Origin: Bromus sterilis
Lineage: Eukaryota; Streptophyta; Magnoliopsida; Poales; Poaceae
Assembly (NCBI GenBank): GCA_950022295.1
Contig: OX465598.1
Coordinates: forward strand, 97,316,001-97,380,000
Reading direction: 5' to 3'
DNA: 64,000 bases
The position numbers were made by a program, and so were the translations under genes. The first letter of the stretch is position 1, and every line of letters starts with the position of its first letter. The notes beneath the pieces were generated by a model, which was not told where the DNA came from, did not search any database, and worked only from the letters and a program-made list of their open reading frames with translations. This document shows positions 1 through 10,275 of the stretch, piece by piece.

Positions 1-1305
1 ACCGCCGCCGCCCACACCCTCCTCCGACGGGATGTCGCTCTGATCACTGTCGGAGGAGTTGCCAAGGAACCAAGGCTCCTCCACATCACTGTAATCCACC
101 GCGCACTCCAGATGAATTAGGACCTTGTACTGCAGGAGCGCCGGTGTGTGCATCTCGACGGTGGCCGGCTCCGGGACAGTTAACCAGTGGAGCGACGAAA
201 TCAAATCCGTGTTGGAGGTCAAGGCGGTGAGTTTGAAGGAGGCCAAGTCCTCCCGGTCCATCGTATCCGCCGCAAAGGAATCAACCAGGCAAGAAGTTCC
301 TAGCAGCCTCTCAACCACATCACGATCCCAGCAATGAGGGGGAATACCTTCAAGCTCCAGGAAGACCTTGGTGTTGAGGACGACGTGCGTGGCTTGAGCC
401 TGGCGGTTCCACGAGCGGAAGAAGAGTTTCTTCCCGGCGAACTCCACCACCGGCTGCGCACCAAGACGATTCCTGTGCTCCGCCCTCGCGAAGACCACAA
501 GGAAATCCTCAGGGTGGAATTGATGGATAGTGAAGTAGTCATGACTTATATCATGCGCCGCCAGGAGCGCCTCCCGAATGACTCCAGGCGAGAGATCACG
601 TCATGCTGCACCGGCGTACACCACCATGGCGCACTGGAGCCGCCTCTCCAGATCCGCCATGGCCTGCGAGCGAGGGACGAAGCATAGCTCCGAATCCTCA
701 AAGGGACAGTCTTCCGGCGGCAAGAGACAAGGCGCCTGAAGCGCGGGCCAGACGACCTGGGGAGCCGTGGTCGGGGCCAGCAGCGGCGGCGGTGGTGGTG
801 GCAGGATGTGGGTAGGCGTTCCAGCGCCCCTCCGGGCAATCTTCGCAGTAGTCGCAGCCCGGAGAGCCGCTTCCGAGGACGGGTTGCAAGGCCTCTTGCA
901 ATCCCTGGAGCCATGGCCAGGGAGGCCGCAACGGAAGCACACCATGTCATTGGTACAATCCTTGCGGTAATGCCTCTCCTCAAAGCAGCGGAAGCAGAGG
1001 CCCTCCATCTCCGGCGAGGCAACGCGAGGAGGGGAGGGGAGAGAGGGCGTTGAGGGAGCGGCATGGGACGCGTCCAGGCCATGGCGTATGCGCCAAAGCG
1101 TCCTCTTGGAAGGCGGTGGCTGCACCCATGGCGCCTGGACCCTCGACGGCCCGGCGTCCGCGCAGGGCGCCGCCGAGGTGACCTCAGCGCCCCCAGCAAG
1201 TTCCATCTCACCAGAGGAGGGCTCCGGCGAGGAGAGGATGCCCGAGACCGCCGGCCTCTCGCCGGTGGGGCGGAAGTCGGAAGAAATGGATCTGGGGCTG
1301 TCCAT
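1..1305 (-). pseudogene. LINE-type ORF1 (two zinc knuckles plus DUF4283-like domain), truncated by the window edge
   Basis: Nucleic-acid-binding ORF1 protein of a plant LINE (non-LTR retrotransposon). Reading leftward from an ATG at 1305, a proline/serine-rich N-terminus is followed by two CX2CX4HX4C zinc knuckles near residues 102-135 (CFRCFEERHYRKDC and CFRCGLPGHGSRDC) and a poly-proline stretch. A TGA at 601-603 interrupts the frame, and the same frame then stays open to base 1. The part after the TGA contains the 'FTIHQFHPEDFLVVFARAEH' type of segment typical of grass DUF4283 retroelement proteins. The TGA is one C-to-T change from CGA, as expected from decay of a methylated CpG. The C-terminus lies outside the window. 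About 200 bp upstream of the ATG (1306-1504) has no other ORF and may be its 5' leader. It is probably not a host gene. Confidence 0.75.
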
Positions 1306-1504
1306 GGCCGTCGAGAAAGGTCACCGCAACAGGAGTGGATGCCGCCACCGGAGTGGAGAGCGGCGGGAGGGGGGCTACGGTCACAAGAGCGGACAGCAGC
1401 AGGGAGGAGGGTGGACGCCGGCGCCAGAGTGGCGCACGGTGGAGGGAGGGAGGGAGGGCGCCGCTCAGGAGCTTAGGCTGCGCTACCTAAGTAACTCACG
1501 GTAG

Positions 1505-2922
1505 ATTAGGGAGCCAGCACCGGTAAGGCTACAATAAGTCTCGGCGATCCTGATTCGTGGGAGTACTGAGGATGCGGCCAGAGTTGAGGCCACGCTCGGC
1601 TGCCAATTGGGCAAGTTCCCATGTATCTACTTGGGGCTTCAATTAGGGATTCACCCTTTGAAGAAGGCCGAATGGGAGCCCCTTCTTGACCAGGTGCGCC
1701 ATTTCGTCCCCGCCTGGCAAAGAGGTATGCTGAAAAGATCGGGACGTTTGATCTTGGTTCAATCAGTTATTTCCGCCAAACCAATTCATCACATGCTCGT
1801 CTCGGATGCCCCCGTCTGGGTATTTGAGGCCATCGACAAGTGGTTGCGTGGTTTCTTCTGGGATGGCAAGGAGAGCGCCAATGGTGGACAATGCCTGGTG
1901 ACCTGGAACTTTGTCTGTCGCCCTAAGTGCCTCGGTGGCCTAGGCCTCAAGAACTTAAGGCTACAGGGTCTGACTTTAAGGCTGTGGTGGGAATGGCTCC
2001 GCAGGACTGAACCCCTCAAACCATGGCAGGGCCTTCTCCAACCAGACGAGGAGGTAAGGCAGGTGTTCGACAGCCTCGCGTCCATCTAGGTAGAAGATGG
2101 CAGGAATACTCTGTTCTGGCGCGACAGGTGGATAGCAGGCCGCGCGGCGATAAATATCGCGCCTCTGGTCGTTAGCTTGGTGCCCAAACGGAAAATCAAC
2201 TCCCGCACATTCCACCAAGTGTTTGGGAACGCGGATTGGACAGCGGACATTGTCAGTACACCTTCATCCACGGCTCTCCTACAGCTCATGCATTTACAGT
2301 TGGCAATCTCGACGGTCCGGAGAAACATGGCGAACCCGGACCTCTTCTCTTGGCCGGCCTCACCAACTGGCACATACTCGGCCCGCTCGGCATACACAAG
2401 GTTATGCGCTGGCGGGGTCCCGGTGGCATGGGCTAGCGGCATCTGGAGAAGTTTCTCCCCGCTTAAGTGTAAGTTGTTCGCCTGGCTGGCCATCCACGGA
2501 AGGCTTTGGACCTCTGATCGGCGCGCTCGCCATGGGCTGCAGGATGCCATCTCCCCCTGCTTTCTTTGTCTTCAGGAGCAGGACAACGTCGATCACATCC
2601 TCAGCCAGTGTGTTTATGCCAAAGAGACTTGGGAGATTTGCTTCGATAGGATGGAAATTACGTGCACACGGCCGTCGAGAAATGACCCTTTCGGGGAATG
2701 GTGACTTTCTTTCCGCAACACGGTTGACCGAACACTCAGGCGTTCTCTGGATGCGGTGATTATTGCTACCGCCTGGGCTATTTGGAAGCAGCGGAATGCA
2801 AGGGTTTTCGGCAGACGAGCAGACCAGCGCCTTCCGAATGCCTTGGTGGAGGATATCATCGCGGAGCTCACTATGTGGAGAGAAGCTGGAGCAGGACGTT
2901 TACAAAGTTTTGTGAGATAGTA
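1505..2922 (+). pseudogene. LINE ORF2 C-terminal part: RT thumb and zf-RVT
   Basis: C-terminal part of a LINE ORF2 reverse transcriptase. Visible landmarks are CIYLGLQLGIHPLKK, then SGRLILVQSVISAKPIH, then WDGKE and GGLGLKNLRLQ, which are typical of the post-catalytic RT region. A zf-RVT segment follows at about 2340-2640 (W-RSFSPLKCKLFAWLA and ISPCFLCLQEQDNVDHILSQC). The reading frame is constant but broken by TAG at 2087-2089 and TGA at about 2702-2704, and it ends at TAG near 2920. The YADD catalytic region, the endonuclease and the N-terminus are absent, so the copy is dead. Confidence 0.75.
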
Positions 2923-3060
2923 GCTTAGTTCTTGTTGTTGGTGTAAGGTGGGGAGTCCGCTGGGGAGCCGATGTACGCATTGGACTCGAGCAATCTTGTA
3001 ACTTGTTCTCTTTCTTCTATAAAAATCCGGTACGCTTTTGGCGTACTCTCGAAAAAAAAA
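1505..3060 (+). mobile_element. LINE (RIX) 3' end with poly-A tail
   Basis: This is the 5'-truncated 3' portion of an L1-like plant LINE. It holds the end of the reverse transcriptase, a zf-RVT region, a 3' UTR of about 130 bp and a terminal A-run (3052-3060). It lies opposite in strand to the ORF1 at 1-1305. No clear target-site duplication was found by eye, because the left end either joins the inverted ORF1 segment or is an independent truncation. Confidence 0.7.
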
Positions 3061-3539
3061 CATAACTGAAGACTCATTGTCCTCCACACTAATGCTGATA
3101 TCTGGGTTTACAGAACCTTTGGAAGCCACTCCCCCGAACACACATCGCATCTCATCATCAACTAATCCCTTTCCCTTGAACAAGCAAAGTAACAAACAGC
3201 TGACTCACCTCGTTCACGCCATGGACCATGACTGAGCTGACTCCAAAGGTGATAACAGAGTTCTTGCCTAAGCTTGATCCATCTCCCTCCAGCCACAACG
3301 CTTATACGCCCTCTTCTTTCACCCGTAAAGTTTTCCAAAGGACCTCCAGCCATGGTCCTTGTGCACTGCCCACCACCTCTGCTTATGTACTAATGCACAG
3401 TTCATTCCCCTCGTGTGTTTCTAAATTCAAAATTCAAACTGTCATGGAACCAGCTCAGATGACAAATGACCCTACAACAGTTTCACAAAACATCACATAT
3501 TACTATAAGTACTAAATAAAGGTTACAAATCCAGAAACA
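3061..3539. other. Intergenic stretch with no recognised gene
   Basis: I see no coding similarity here. A short open frame at 3228-3515 has no recognisable motif, uneven codon use and no supporting context, so it is not called. The stretch separates the LINE tail from the duplicated region to the right. Confidence 0.5.
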
Positions 3540-3879
3540 TAACCATATAAGCCAAGACTTAACTGTGTCATTAAAGATAAATTCCAAGTAAAGTCATAGA
3601 GAAACAAGATTCATTTTCTAACGGAAAGTATGGACCAACATCTCACAAAAATCATGACTTCATTAGAAATTGAACTAGTTTCAGAACAGAAGCCAAACAA
3701 CCATAAGGATCAGCCAATAGATGTTTAAGAAATGGACCTCAGTCCAGCCCACCCAAACCCAAAAATGAAATAAAAGTAAGAAGCTTCATGTAGTGCTCCA
3801 GCAAAGCTTTACAAATCCAACTGATATAAGCCCGACTATTAAGCCAAGATCATTCAAGGAAAAGAAGTCATCCATGTGA

Positions 3880-4860
3880 AATATCAGGGAGGCCGCGTAG
3901 TGCTTTATTGATTGATCGGGGCTTATCCCGTTTAGCGCATACATTATTCTGTTACAGCAGTGGTTGGCAAGAAGAGAATAAAGAGGTAAGAAAAGCAACA
4001 GTGAAAAGTAAATAAGCAGGAGGAAGACAGTGAGGGAACGCAAGCCGTCCGATCTTCTTCACCATCGCCGATCCCCGCCGTTCATTATCTGAACCGGTAC
4101 AGTTAACTGAAGACTAGAAACCTTGCAAGTTCAGTCTGACAATGCTCCCTTGCGAGCTCGAACTTGTCCTCAAGATGCTGAAGGTTGACGATGCCATGCT
4201 TCGACTGTCTTCTTTAAAAAGACTGGGAATGTATGCTTCATGAAATCTGTGTATTCTCATGTTGCGTCATCCAGTGGAAAATTCTTACATTGTACAAGCC
4301 ATTAGACAATGGGCAGATTGTTGCAAGGGAACTGTCGGGTCTGAAGTATGAGATAACAGGTTCAGTTTTGGTACGCCCTTCAGGATCAACTAGAGGTAAA
4401 TCAGCACAGGGAACTGCATTGGGTCCGATGTGTTTCTTCAGCGGCTGATATGCCCATGTTTGCAGCTGCAGGTGATATGACACATTGCGCCCGCAATACA
4501 GTACTTGAAATGGTCCATAAAACTTGCTCTGCAGCTTGATGTGAGAGCGAAGGCCGGAAGCATTCAGACGATGTGGCTGCAGTTTCAAGTCGACCATGTC
4601 ACCTACTGCAAGAGTCCTTTCCACTGCTTCTGATCTGCATAATTCTTAATGCGCTGCTGGCCAATTAAGAGATTGTGCTTCAGCGTTGAGACCTCACTGA
4701 TTTGTGGCTGTGGATATCCCTATAAGGGCTCGAAAGGAGTCTACAGGAGAGGCGAATGAAAGAACTGTTCTACCAGTATTCAGCCATGGGTAAATGCTGA
4801 ACCCATTTCTTCGGTTCAGTAGAAACCATGCAGCGAAGGTAATTTTCAATACTCACAAGT
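3880..4860 (-). mobile_element. Degenerate Ty3/gypsy 3' portion
   Basis: Minus-strand remnant of a gypsy element. From right to left it carries the end of the integrase core (about 4860-4740), the integrase C-terminal domain (4624-4238), a decayed polyprotein tail to about 4140, and an AATAAA-containing sequence at 3880-4060 that may be LTR. The core part is interrupted by stops. Neither terminus is defined, so the boundaries are approximate. Confidence 0.55.
4238..4624 (-). pseudogene. Ty3/gypsy integrase C-terminal domain fragment
   Basis: An open frame of 128 codons begins ERTLAVGDMVDLKLQPHR and continues with KLQSKFYGPFQV, SYHLQLQTW and LKKHIGPNAVPCADLPLVDP. This is the SH3-like C-terminal domain of Ty3/gypsy integrases, which follows the catalytic core. 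The usual 'HPVFHVSQLKKH' stretch is collapsed, so an internal deletion of a few residues is likely. The upstream core is decayed, and nothing suggests function. Confidence 0.75.
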
Positions 4861-5849
4861 TCACCTTGCAAGTTCAGTCTAATAATGTAGCATTCTTCAT
4901 TGGAGATGCATTTTGATGTATGAGTTCCATTTCAAGAAAGACCTTTTCCAAAGATGTTTCCAGCTAATTAAAACAAGTCAAAACTGGCACAAAACCATAT
5001 AAGCCAAAGCATAACTGCATCATTAATGATGAGTTTCAAGCAAGGTCATAGAAAACCGAGACCCATTATTTAAAGGAAAGCCAACAAAGTGTAGACAAAC
5101 ATCTCACAAAAATCATGACTTCATGAGAAATGAACTATTTAAGAATAGAAGCCAAACAACCATAAGGATCAGCCAATAGATATTTAAGAAATGGACCTCA
5201 ATCAAAAACAAGCTTTGAAATCATTATGGCGAAGGATTATTAGTCCAGCCCACCCAGACCCAAAAATAAAATAAAATAACGAGGCTTCATGTTGTGCTCC
5301 GGCTAAGCATTAGAAATTCAACTGATCTTAAGCCCAACCATTAAGCCAAAATCATTCAAGGAAAGGAAGTCATCCAATTTTAGCAAAAGAACCAATATTA
5401 AAGCACTGTGTCACATGCTGAGTATCAAGGCAAAATTAACATAAATCTTTTTTTTTGCGGTTTTTTTAACATAAATCTGTTCCTAACAGTTCAACATGGA
5501 AAACGACGGACATCAAGAACATGAATAACGAAAAAATTAATGCTCTCAGGTTATTATACTCCCTCCTCTAGTTATTGAGAAGTAATTGTTTCAAACATAG
5601 GCTCAACTAACATTTTAAAACTTGTACTAACTATTGTTTAATAATATTTGTATTGGATGTGTGAAAAAAAACATGTGCAGGTTATCTACAAGTATTTGTT
5701 TAAGGAAGAGTTTACATATTGAGAACAAAGGTTATCTCCCATAAAGTATTTTCAAGAAATAATAACTTCAAACAGTTTTATACAATGAGAATAAAGGCTC
5801 TCTGTCATAAAGTATTTTCAAAAAACTCAATACATCTAAAAGTATTTTC

Positions 5850-5990
5850 TTTGGTTCAGTAGAAACCATGCAGCCAAGGTAATTTTCAATACACTGGTTC
5901 ACATATTCACCTTGCAAGTTCAGTCTAATGATGTAGCATTCTCCATTGGAGATGCATTTTGATGTATTGAGTTCCATATCAAGAAAAAAA
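5850..5990 (-). pseudogene. Duplicated gypsy integrase core fragment
   Basis: This is a copy of the segment reading VNQCIENYLGCMVSTEPKK on the minus strand, which matches the end of a Ty3/gypsy integrase core (the region after the conserved HPQTDGQTE motif). The frame is open only by chance beyond the match. It belongs to the duplicated units downstream of the GT92 gene. Confidence 0.55.
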
Positions 5991-6329
5991 CCTTTTCCAA
6001 AGATGTTTCCAGCTAATTAAAACAAGTCAAAACTGGAACAAAACCATATAAGCCAAAGCATAACTGCATCATTAATGATGAGTTTCAAGCAAGGTCATAG
6101 AAAACCAGGAACCGTTTTTCACAGGAAAGCCAGCAAAGTGCAGACCAACATCTCACAAAAATCATGACTTCATGAGAAATGAACTCGTTTTAGAATAGAA
6201 GCCAAACAACCATAAGGGTCAGCCAAAAGATATTTAAGAAATGGACCTCAATCAACAAACAACTTTGAAAATATTATGGCGAAGGATTATTAGTCCAGCC
6301 CACCCAGACCCAAAAATAAAATAAAATAA

Positions 6330-6760
6330 AATAAAGAGTCCTTTCCACTGCTTCTGATCTGTATAATTATTAATGCGCTGCTGGCCAATTAATAGATTGT
6401 GCTTCAGTGTTGAGAGAAGCTGTTGTCTGCCAGTCAAGGAACCATGTGCCTCACTATCAGTAGTAGTACCTACTACCATTGAGACCTCACTGATTTGTGG
6501 CTGTGGATATCCCTATAAGGCCTCGAAAGGAGTCTACAAGAGAGACGAATGAAAGAACTGTTCTACCAGTACTCAGTCATGGGTAAATGCTGAACCCATT
6601 TCTTCGGTTCAGTAGAAACCATGCAGCGAAGGTAATTTCCAATACACTGGTTCACAGGTTCACCTTGCAAGTTCAGCCTAATAATGTAGCATTCTCCATT
6701 GGAGATACATTTTGATGTATGAATTCCATTTCAAGAAAGACCTTTTCCAAAGATGTTTCC
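6330..6760 (-). pseudogene. Duplicated gypsy integrase fragment, second copy
   Basis: The minus strand repeats the 4620-4860 integrase segment. LKHNLLIGQQRINNYTDQKQ is readable at about 6345-6400, and the MVSTEPKK block lies near 6600. This copy retains about 60 bp (about 6417-6479, including a GGTAGTAGGTACTACTACTG-like stretch on the minus strand) that the copy at 4680 lacks, so neither copy derives directly from the other in its present form. Confidence 0.55.
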
Positions 6761-7434
6761 AGCTAATTAAAACAAGTCAAAACTGGAACGAAACCATATA
6801 AGCCAAAGCATAACTGCAACATTAATGATGAGTTCAAGCAAGGTCATAGAAAACCAAGATCCATTTTTTAAAGGAAAGCCAACAAAGTGCAGACCAACAT
6901 CTCACAAAAATCATGACTTCCATGAGAAATGAACTAGTCTCAGAACAGAAGCCAAACAACCATAAGGATCAGCCAATAGATATTTAAGAAATGGACCTCA
7001 ATCAACAAACAAGCTTTGAAATCATTATGGAGAAGGATTATTAGTCCAGCCCAACCATACCCAAAAATAAAATAAAATTAAGAGGCTAATCAAAAGCTCA
7101 TTACACGGGTTGTGTCCAAGTTAAACATGTAAAAGCAGGAGCATTTTCATGAACTGGTTAAAATGTTTTTTTCTCATTTTATCTATTATGTGAGTTTTTT
7201 TATTTGCAATATCTTTTGAAGAAATGTGCACTTCACAACCCTGAAGGCCTGACCTGCTGCCTTGGACTATTGCTCGAATTTAGTTCTCGGTTACACTACT
7301 CAGGTTGGATCCTCCAGATCAGTGTCCAGGTGTAGAGACAGGTCGATGGGCGTGCCTATGTCTTGCTTTTTTTTATTGAGTGGTAACTAGCTTTATTCAA
7401 CTGAAATTATCTCTGGAACACACAATGTTTCGTA

Positions 7435-7514
7435 CTTCCTTCGTAAAATAATATAAAAGCGTTTGGATATTAAAGTAGTGATTTAAACACTTCTATATTT
7501 CTTTATAGAGGGAG
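7435..7514. mobile_element. Stowaway MITE, 80 bp
   Basis: Short imperfect hairpin element flanked by TA on both sides (7433-7434 and 7515-7516). The inverted termini read CTTCCTTCGTAAA-like on the left and AGAGGGAG on the right, and the centre is AAAGTAGTGATTTAAA-like. This matches the layout of Stowaway (Tc1/mariner) MITEs common in Triticeae. Confidence 0.75.
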
Positions 7515-7804
7515 TAATAGATCTAGTAAGTAGTAACACATGTCGCTCTACTGAGGTTAGTGGGGCTTCATGTTATGCTCCAGCTAAGCATTAGAAATTT
7601 AACTGATCTAAGCCCAACCATTAAGCCAAAATCATTAAGGGAAAGGAAGTAATCCAATTTTAGCAAGAGAACCAATCTTAAAGCACCGTGTCACATGCTG
7701 AGTATCAAGGCAAAATTAACATAAATCTGTTCTTAACACTTCAAAAGGGAAAATGGTGGACAGCAAGAACTTGAATAATAAAAAAATGCTCTCAGGTTAT
7801 TATA

Positions 7805-8109
7805 CTCCCTGCTCTAGTTCTTGAGAAGTACTCCGCCCAATTAACATTTTAAAACTTTGACTGACTATTCCTTAATATTGTCTGGATTGGATATGTAAAA
7901 AAAACATGTGTAGGTAATCTGAAAGTATTTTCAAAAACAAAGGAAGAGTTTTATATAATGAAAACAAATGTTATCTCTCATAAAGTATTTTCGAAAGAAA
8001 AAATGTCAGCAGTTTTATATAGTACTCCTGCAAGTAGACTAGACTATAGGGAGTTTTATGAATAGATAATGCAATTTTGGGGTCTTCTTCAGAACTAGAC
8101 TAGAGGGAG
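7805..8109. mobile_element. Stowaway-like MITE, about 305 bp
   Basis: The left end is CTCCCTGCTCTAGTTCTTGA. The right end, TTCAGAACTAGACTAGAGGGAG, is its imperfect inverted repeat. TA flanks both sides (7803-7804 and 8110-8111). It recurs at 9718-10049 as part of the larger duplication. Confidence 0.55.
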
Positions 8110-8325
8110 TAATTTGATTATCATCATTGAGCAACACACACACGAGGTCAACAAGATCAACATTACCTTTTCGTTAATCTCATAAAGCCTATTTAAATGG
8201 TGTATTCTATCCAATTTTAAGGGATAATTTTAATTCTGGGAAATTTAGTGGTTTTGATTTATAAAAAAATACTGTGTGAGAGAGGGGAAGGGGTGATATT
8301 ACCTATTTTTGTTACCTGAGTGGAG

Positions 8326-8418
8326 CTAATGACGGTTTCCAAATCCAATACCGAACCACCTTGCAGTTAATTCCTGAAGGATAGTGTCTTTCACTTCGCA
8401 AAATTTCTCAGTCCAGCC
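8326..8418 (-). pseudogene. Duplicated 3' end of the GT92 gene
   Basis: On the minus strand this reads the last about 30 codons of the GT92 gene at 10276-11991, ending with its TAG. Only one residue near the end differs (His to Arg). The match continues past the stop through CTCCACTCAG and the GTAAC that follows. On the other side it breaks at CAGTCCAGCC, where the gene has CAGCCCAGCC and the repeat unit has TAGTCCAGCC, so the junction lies in short shared sequence. It cannot encode an enzyme. Confidence 0.85.
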
Positions 8419-8989
8419 CACCCAGACCCAAAATTAAAATAAAATAAAATAAAATAAAGAGGCTTCATGTTGTGCTCCGGCTAAGCATTAGAAATTCAAC
8501 TGATCTAAGCCGAACCATTAAGCCAAAATCATTCAAGGAAAGGAGGTCATCCAATTTTAGCAAGAGAACCAATATTAATGCACCGTGTCACATGCTGACT
8601 ATCAAGGCAAATTAACATAAATCTGTTCCTAACAGTTCAACATGGAAAATGATGGACATCAAGAACTTGAATAACGAAAAAATAAATGCTCTCAGGTTAT
8701 TATACTCCCTCCTCTAGTTCTTGAGAAGTAATTGTTTCAAACATAGGCTCAATTAACATTTTAAAACTTGGACTGACTATTGTTTAATAATATTTGTATT
8801 GGATATGTGAAAAAAAACATGTGTAGGTTATCTACAAGTATTTTTTTGAAGGACGAGTTTATATAATTAGAACAAAGGTTAACTCTCATAAAGTATTTTC
8901 AAAAAAGTATAATTTCAAAAAAAAATGAGAATAAAGGTTCTCTCTCATAAAGTATTTTCAAAAAACTCAATACATCTAAAAGTATTTTC

Positions 8990-9120
8990 TTTGGTTCAGT
9001 AGAAACCATGCAGCCAAGGTAATTTTCAATACACTGGTTCACATGTTCACCTTGCAAGTTCAGTCTAATAATGTAGCATTCTCCATTGGAGATGCATTTT
9101 GATGTATTGAGTTCCATTTC
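8990..9120 (-). pseudogene. Duplicated gypsy integrase core fragment, third copy
   Basis: Nearly identical to the fragment at 5850-5990 (VNQCIENYLGCMVSTEPKK again, with EHVNQ in place of EYVNQ). It marks another unit of the duplicated region. Confidence 0.55.
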
Positions 9121-9717
9121 AAGAAAAAACCTTCCCCAAAGATGTTTCCAGCTAATTAAAACAAGTCAAAACTGGAACAAAACCATATAAGTCAAAGCAT
9201 AACTGCATCATTAATGATGTGTTTCATGCAAGGTCATAGAAAACCAAGAACCGTTATTTACAGGAAAGCCAACAGAGTGTAGACCAACATCTCACAAAAA
9301 TCATGACTTCATGAGAAATGAACTAGTTTTAGAATAGAAGCCAAACAACCATAAGGATCAGCCAATAGATATTAAAGAAATGGACCTCAATCAACAAACA
9401 AGCTTTGAAGATATTATGGTGAAGGATTATTAGTACAGCCCACCCAGACCCAAAAATAAAATAAAATTAAGAGGCTTCATGTTGTGCTCCAGCTAAGCAT
9501 TAGAAAATCAACTGATCTAAGCCCAACCATTAAGCCAAAATCATTCAAGAAAAGGAAGCCCTCCAATTTTAGAAAAAGAACCAATATTAATGCACCGTGT
9601 CACATGCTGAGTATCAAGGCAAAAATAACACAAATCTGTTCCTAACAGTTCAACATGGAAAATGATGGACATCAAGAACTTGAATAACAAAAAAATAAAT
9701 GCTCTCAGGTTATTATA

Positions 9718-10049
9718 CTCCCTCCTCTAGTTCTTGAGAAGTACTCCACCCAATTAGCATTTTACAACTTTCAACCTCTATTGTTTAATAATTTCTGGAT
9801 TGGATATGTGAGAAAAAAAACGTGTGCAGGTTATCTGAAAGTATTTTCAAAGAAAAGGAAGAGTTTTATATAATGAAAAAAGGGTTATCTCTCATAAGTA
9901 TTTTCAAGAAAGTATAATTTCAAACAGTTTTGTATAATGAAAATAAAGCTTCTCTCTCATAAAGTATTTTTGAAAAGTTTAATTTCCAATAGTTTTTTTA
10001 TAGTAATAGATAAATTTAGGGGTCTTCTTCAGAACTAGCCTAGGGGGAG
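9718..10049. mobile_element. Stowaway-like MITE, duplicated copy
   Basis: Counterpart of the element at 7805-8109, with the left terminus CTCCCTCCTCTAGTTCTTGA and the right terminus AGAACTAGCCTAGGGGGAG. It lies about 215 bp downstream of the GT92 stop codon. Confidence 0.5.
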
Positions 10050-10260
10050 TTAATTTGATTATCATCATTGAGCAACAAACGGACACACGCGCACACACGA
10101 GGTCAACAAGATCAACATTACATTTTTTTTATCTAAAGCCTATTTAATGGTTTATACTATCCAATTTTAAGGAATGATATTTAATTCTGAAAACTTTAGT
10201 GGTTTTGATGTATAAAAAAATACTATGTGAGAGAGGGAAGGGGCGATAGTACCTGTGTTT

Positions 10261-10266
10261 GTTACC
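10261..10266 (-). other. Possible 3' UTR intron donor just after the GT92 stop
   Basis: On the minus strand the stop TAG is followed by CTCCACTCAG|GTAACA, a good plant 5' splice site 10 bases past the stop. This suggests an intron in the 3' UTR, which would place the duplicated repeats inside an intron. The same donor is preserved in the duplicated copy near 8311-8320. No acceptor was identified with confidence. Confidence 0.4.
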
Positions 10267-10275
10267 TGAGTGGAG

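Larger units (their letters stand above)
3540..10260. repeat. Complex duplicated AT-rich region downstream of the GT92 gene
   Basis: Several blocks recur in the same order and orientation. Block 1 begins AACCATATAAGCCAA (near 3541, 4993, 6043, 6794, 9181). Block 2 begins GGCTTCATGTTGTGCTCC (variants near 3781, 5283, 7563, 8461, 9473). Block 3 contains GTAGAAACCATGCAG (near 4820, 5860, 6611, 9001). Block 4 begins ACTCCCTCCTCTAGTT (near 5559, 7804, 8704, 9717). The right half is a direct duplication with an offset of about 1,942 bp: 8050-8418 matches 10010-10360 and includes the end of the GT92 gene. Copies differ from one another, so the duplications are not very recent. Block 3 is decayed Ty3/gypsy integrase sequence. 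Confidence 0.75.

Noticed and set aside
546..1504. Long GC-rich frames on both strands overlapping the LINE ORF1
   Set aside because: They are shadows of the GC-rich ORF1 with no motif; only the zinc-knuckle frame has family support.
3228..3515. 95-codon open frame
   Set aside because: No motif, no biased codon use, and sequence features typical of non-coding DNA.
5558..5720. Complete Stowaway MITE at the first CTCCCTCCTCTAGTT copy
   Set aside because: Only the left terminus is found; the matching right terminus with TA is missing, so it is treated as a truncated copy within the repeats. The same holds near 8704.
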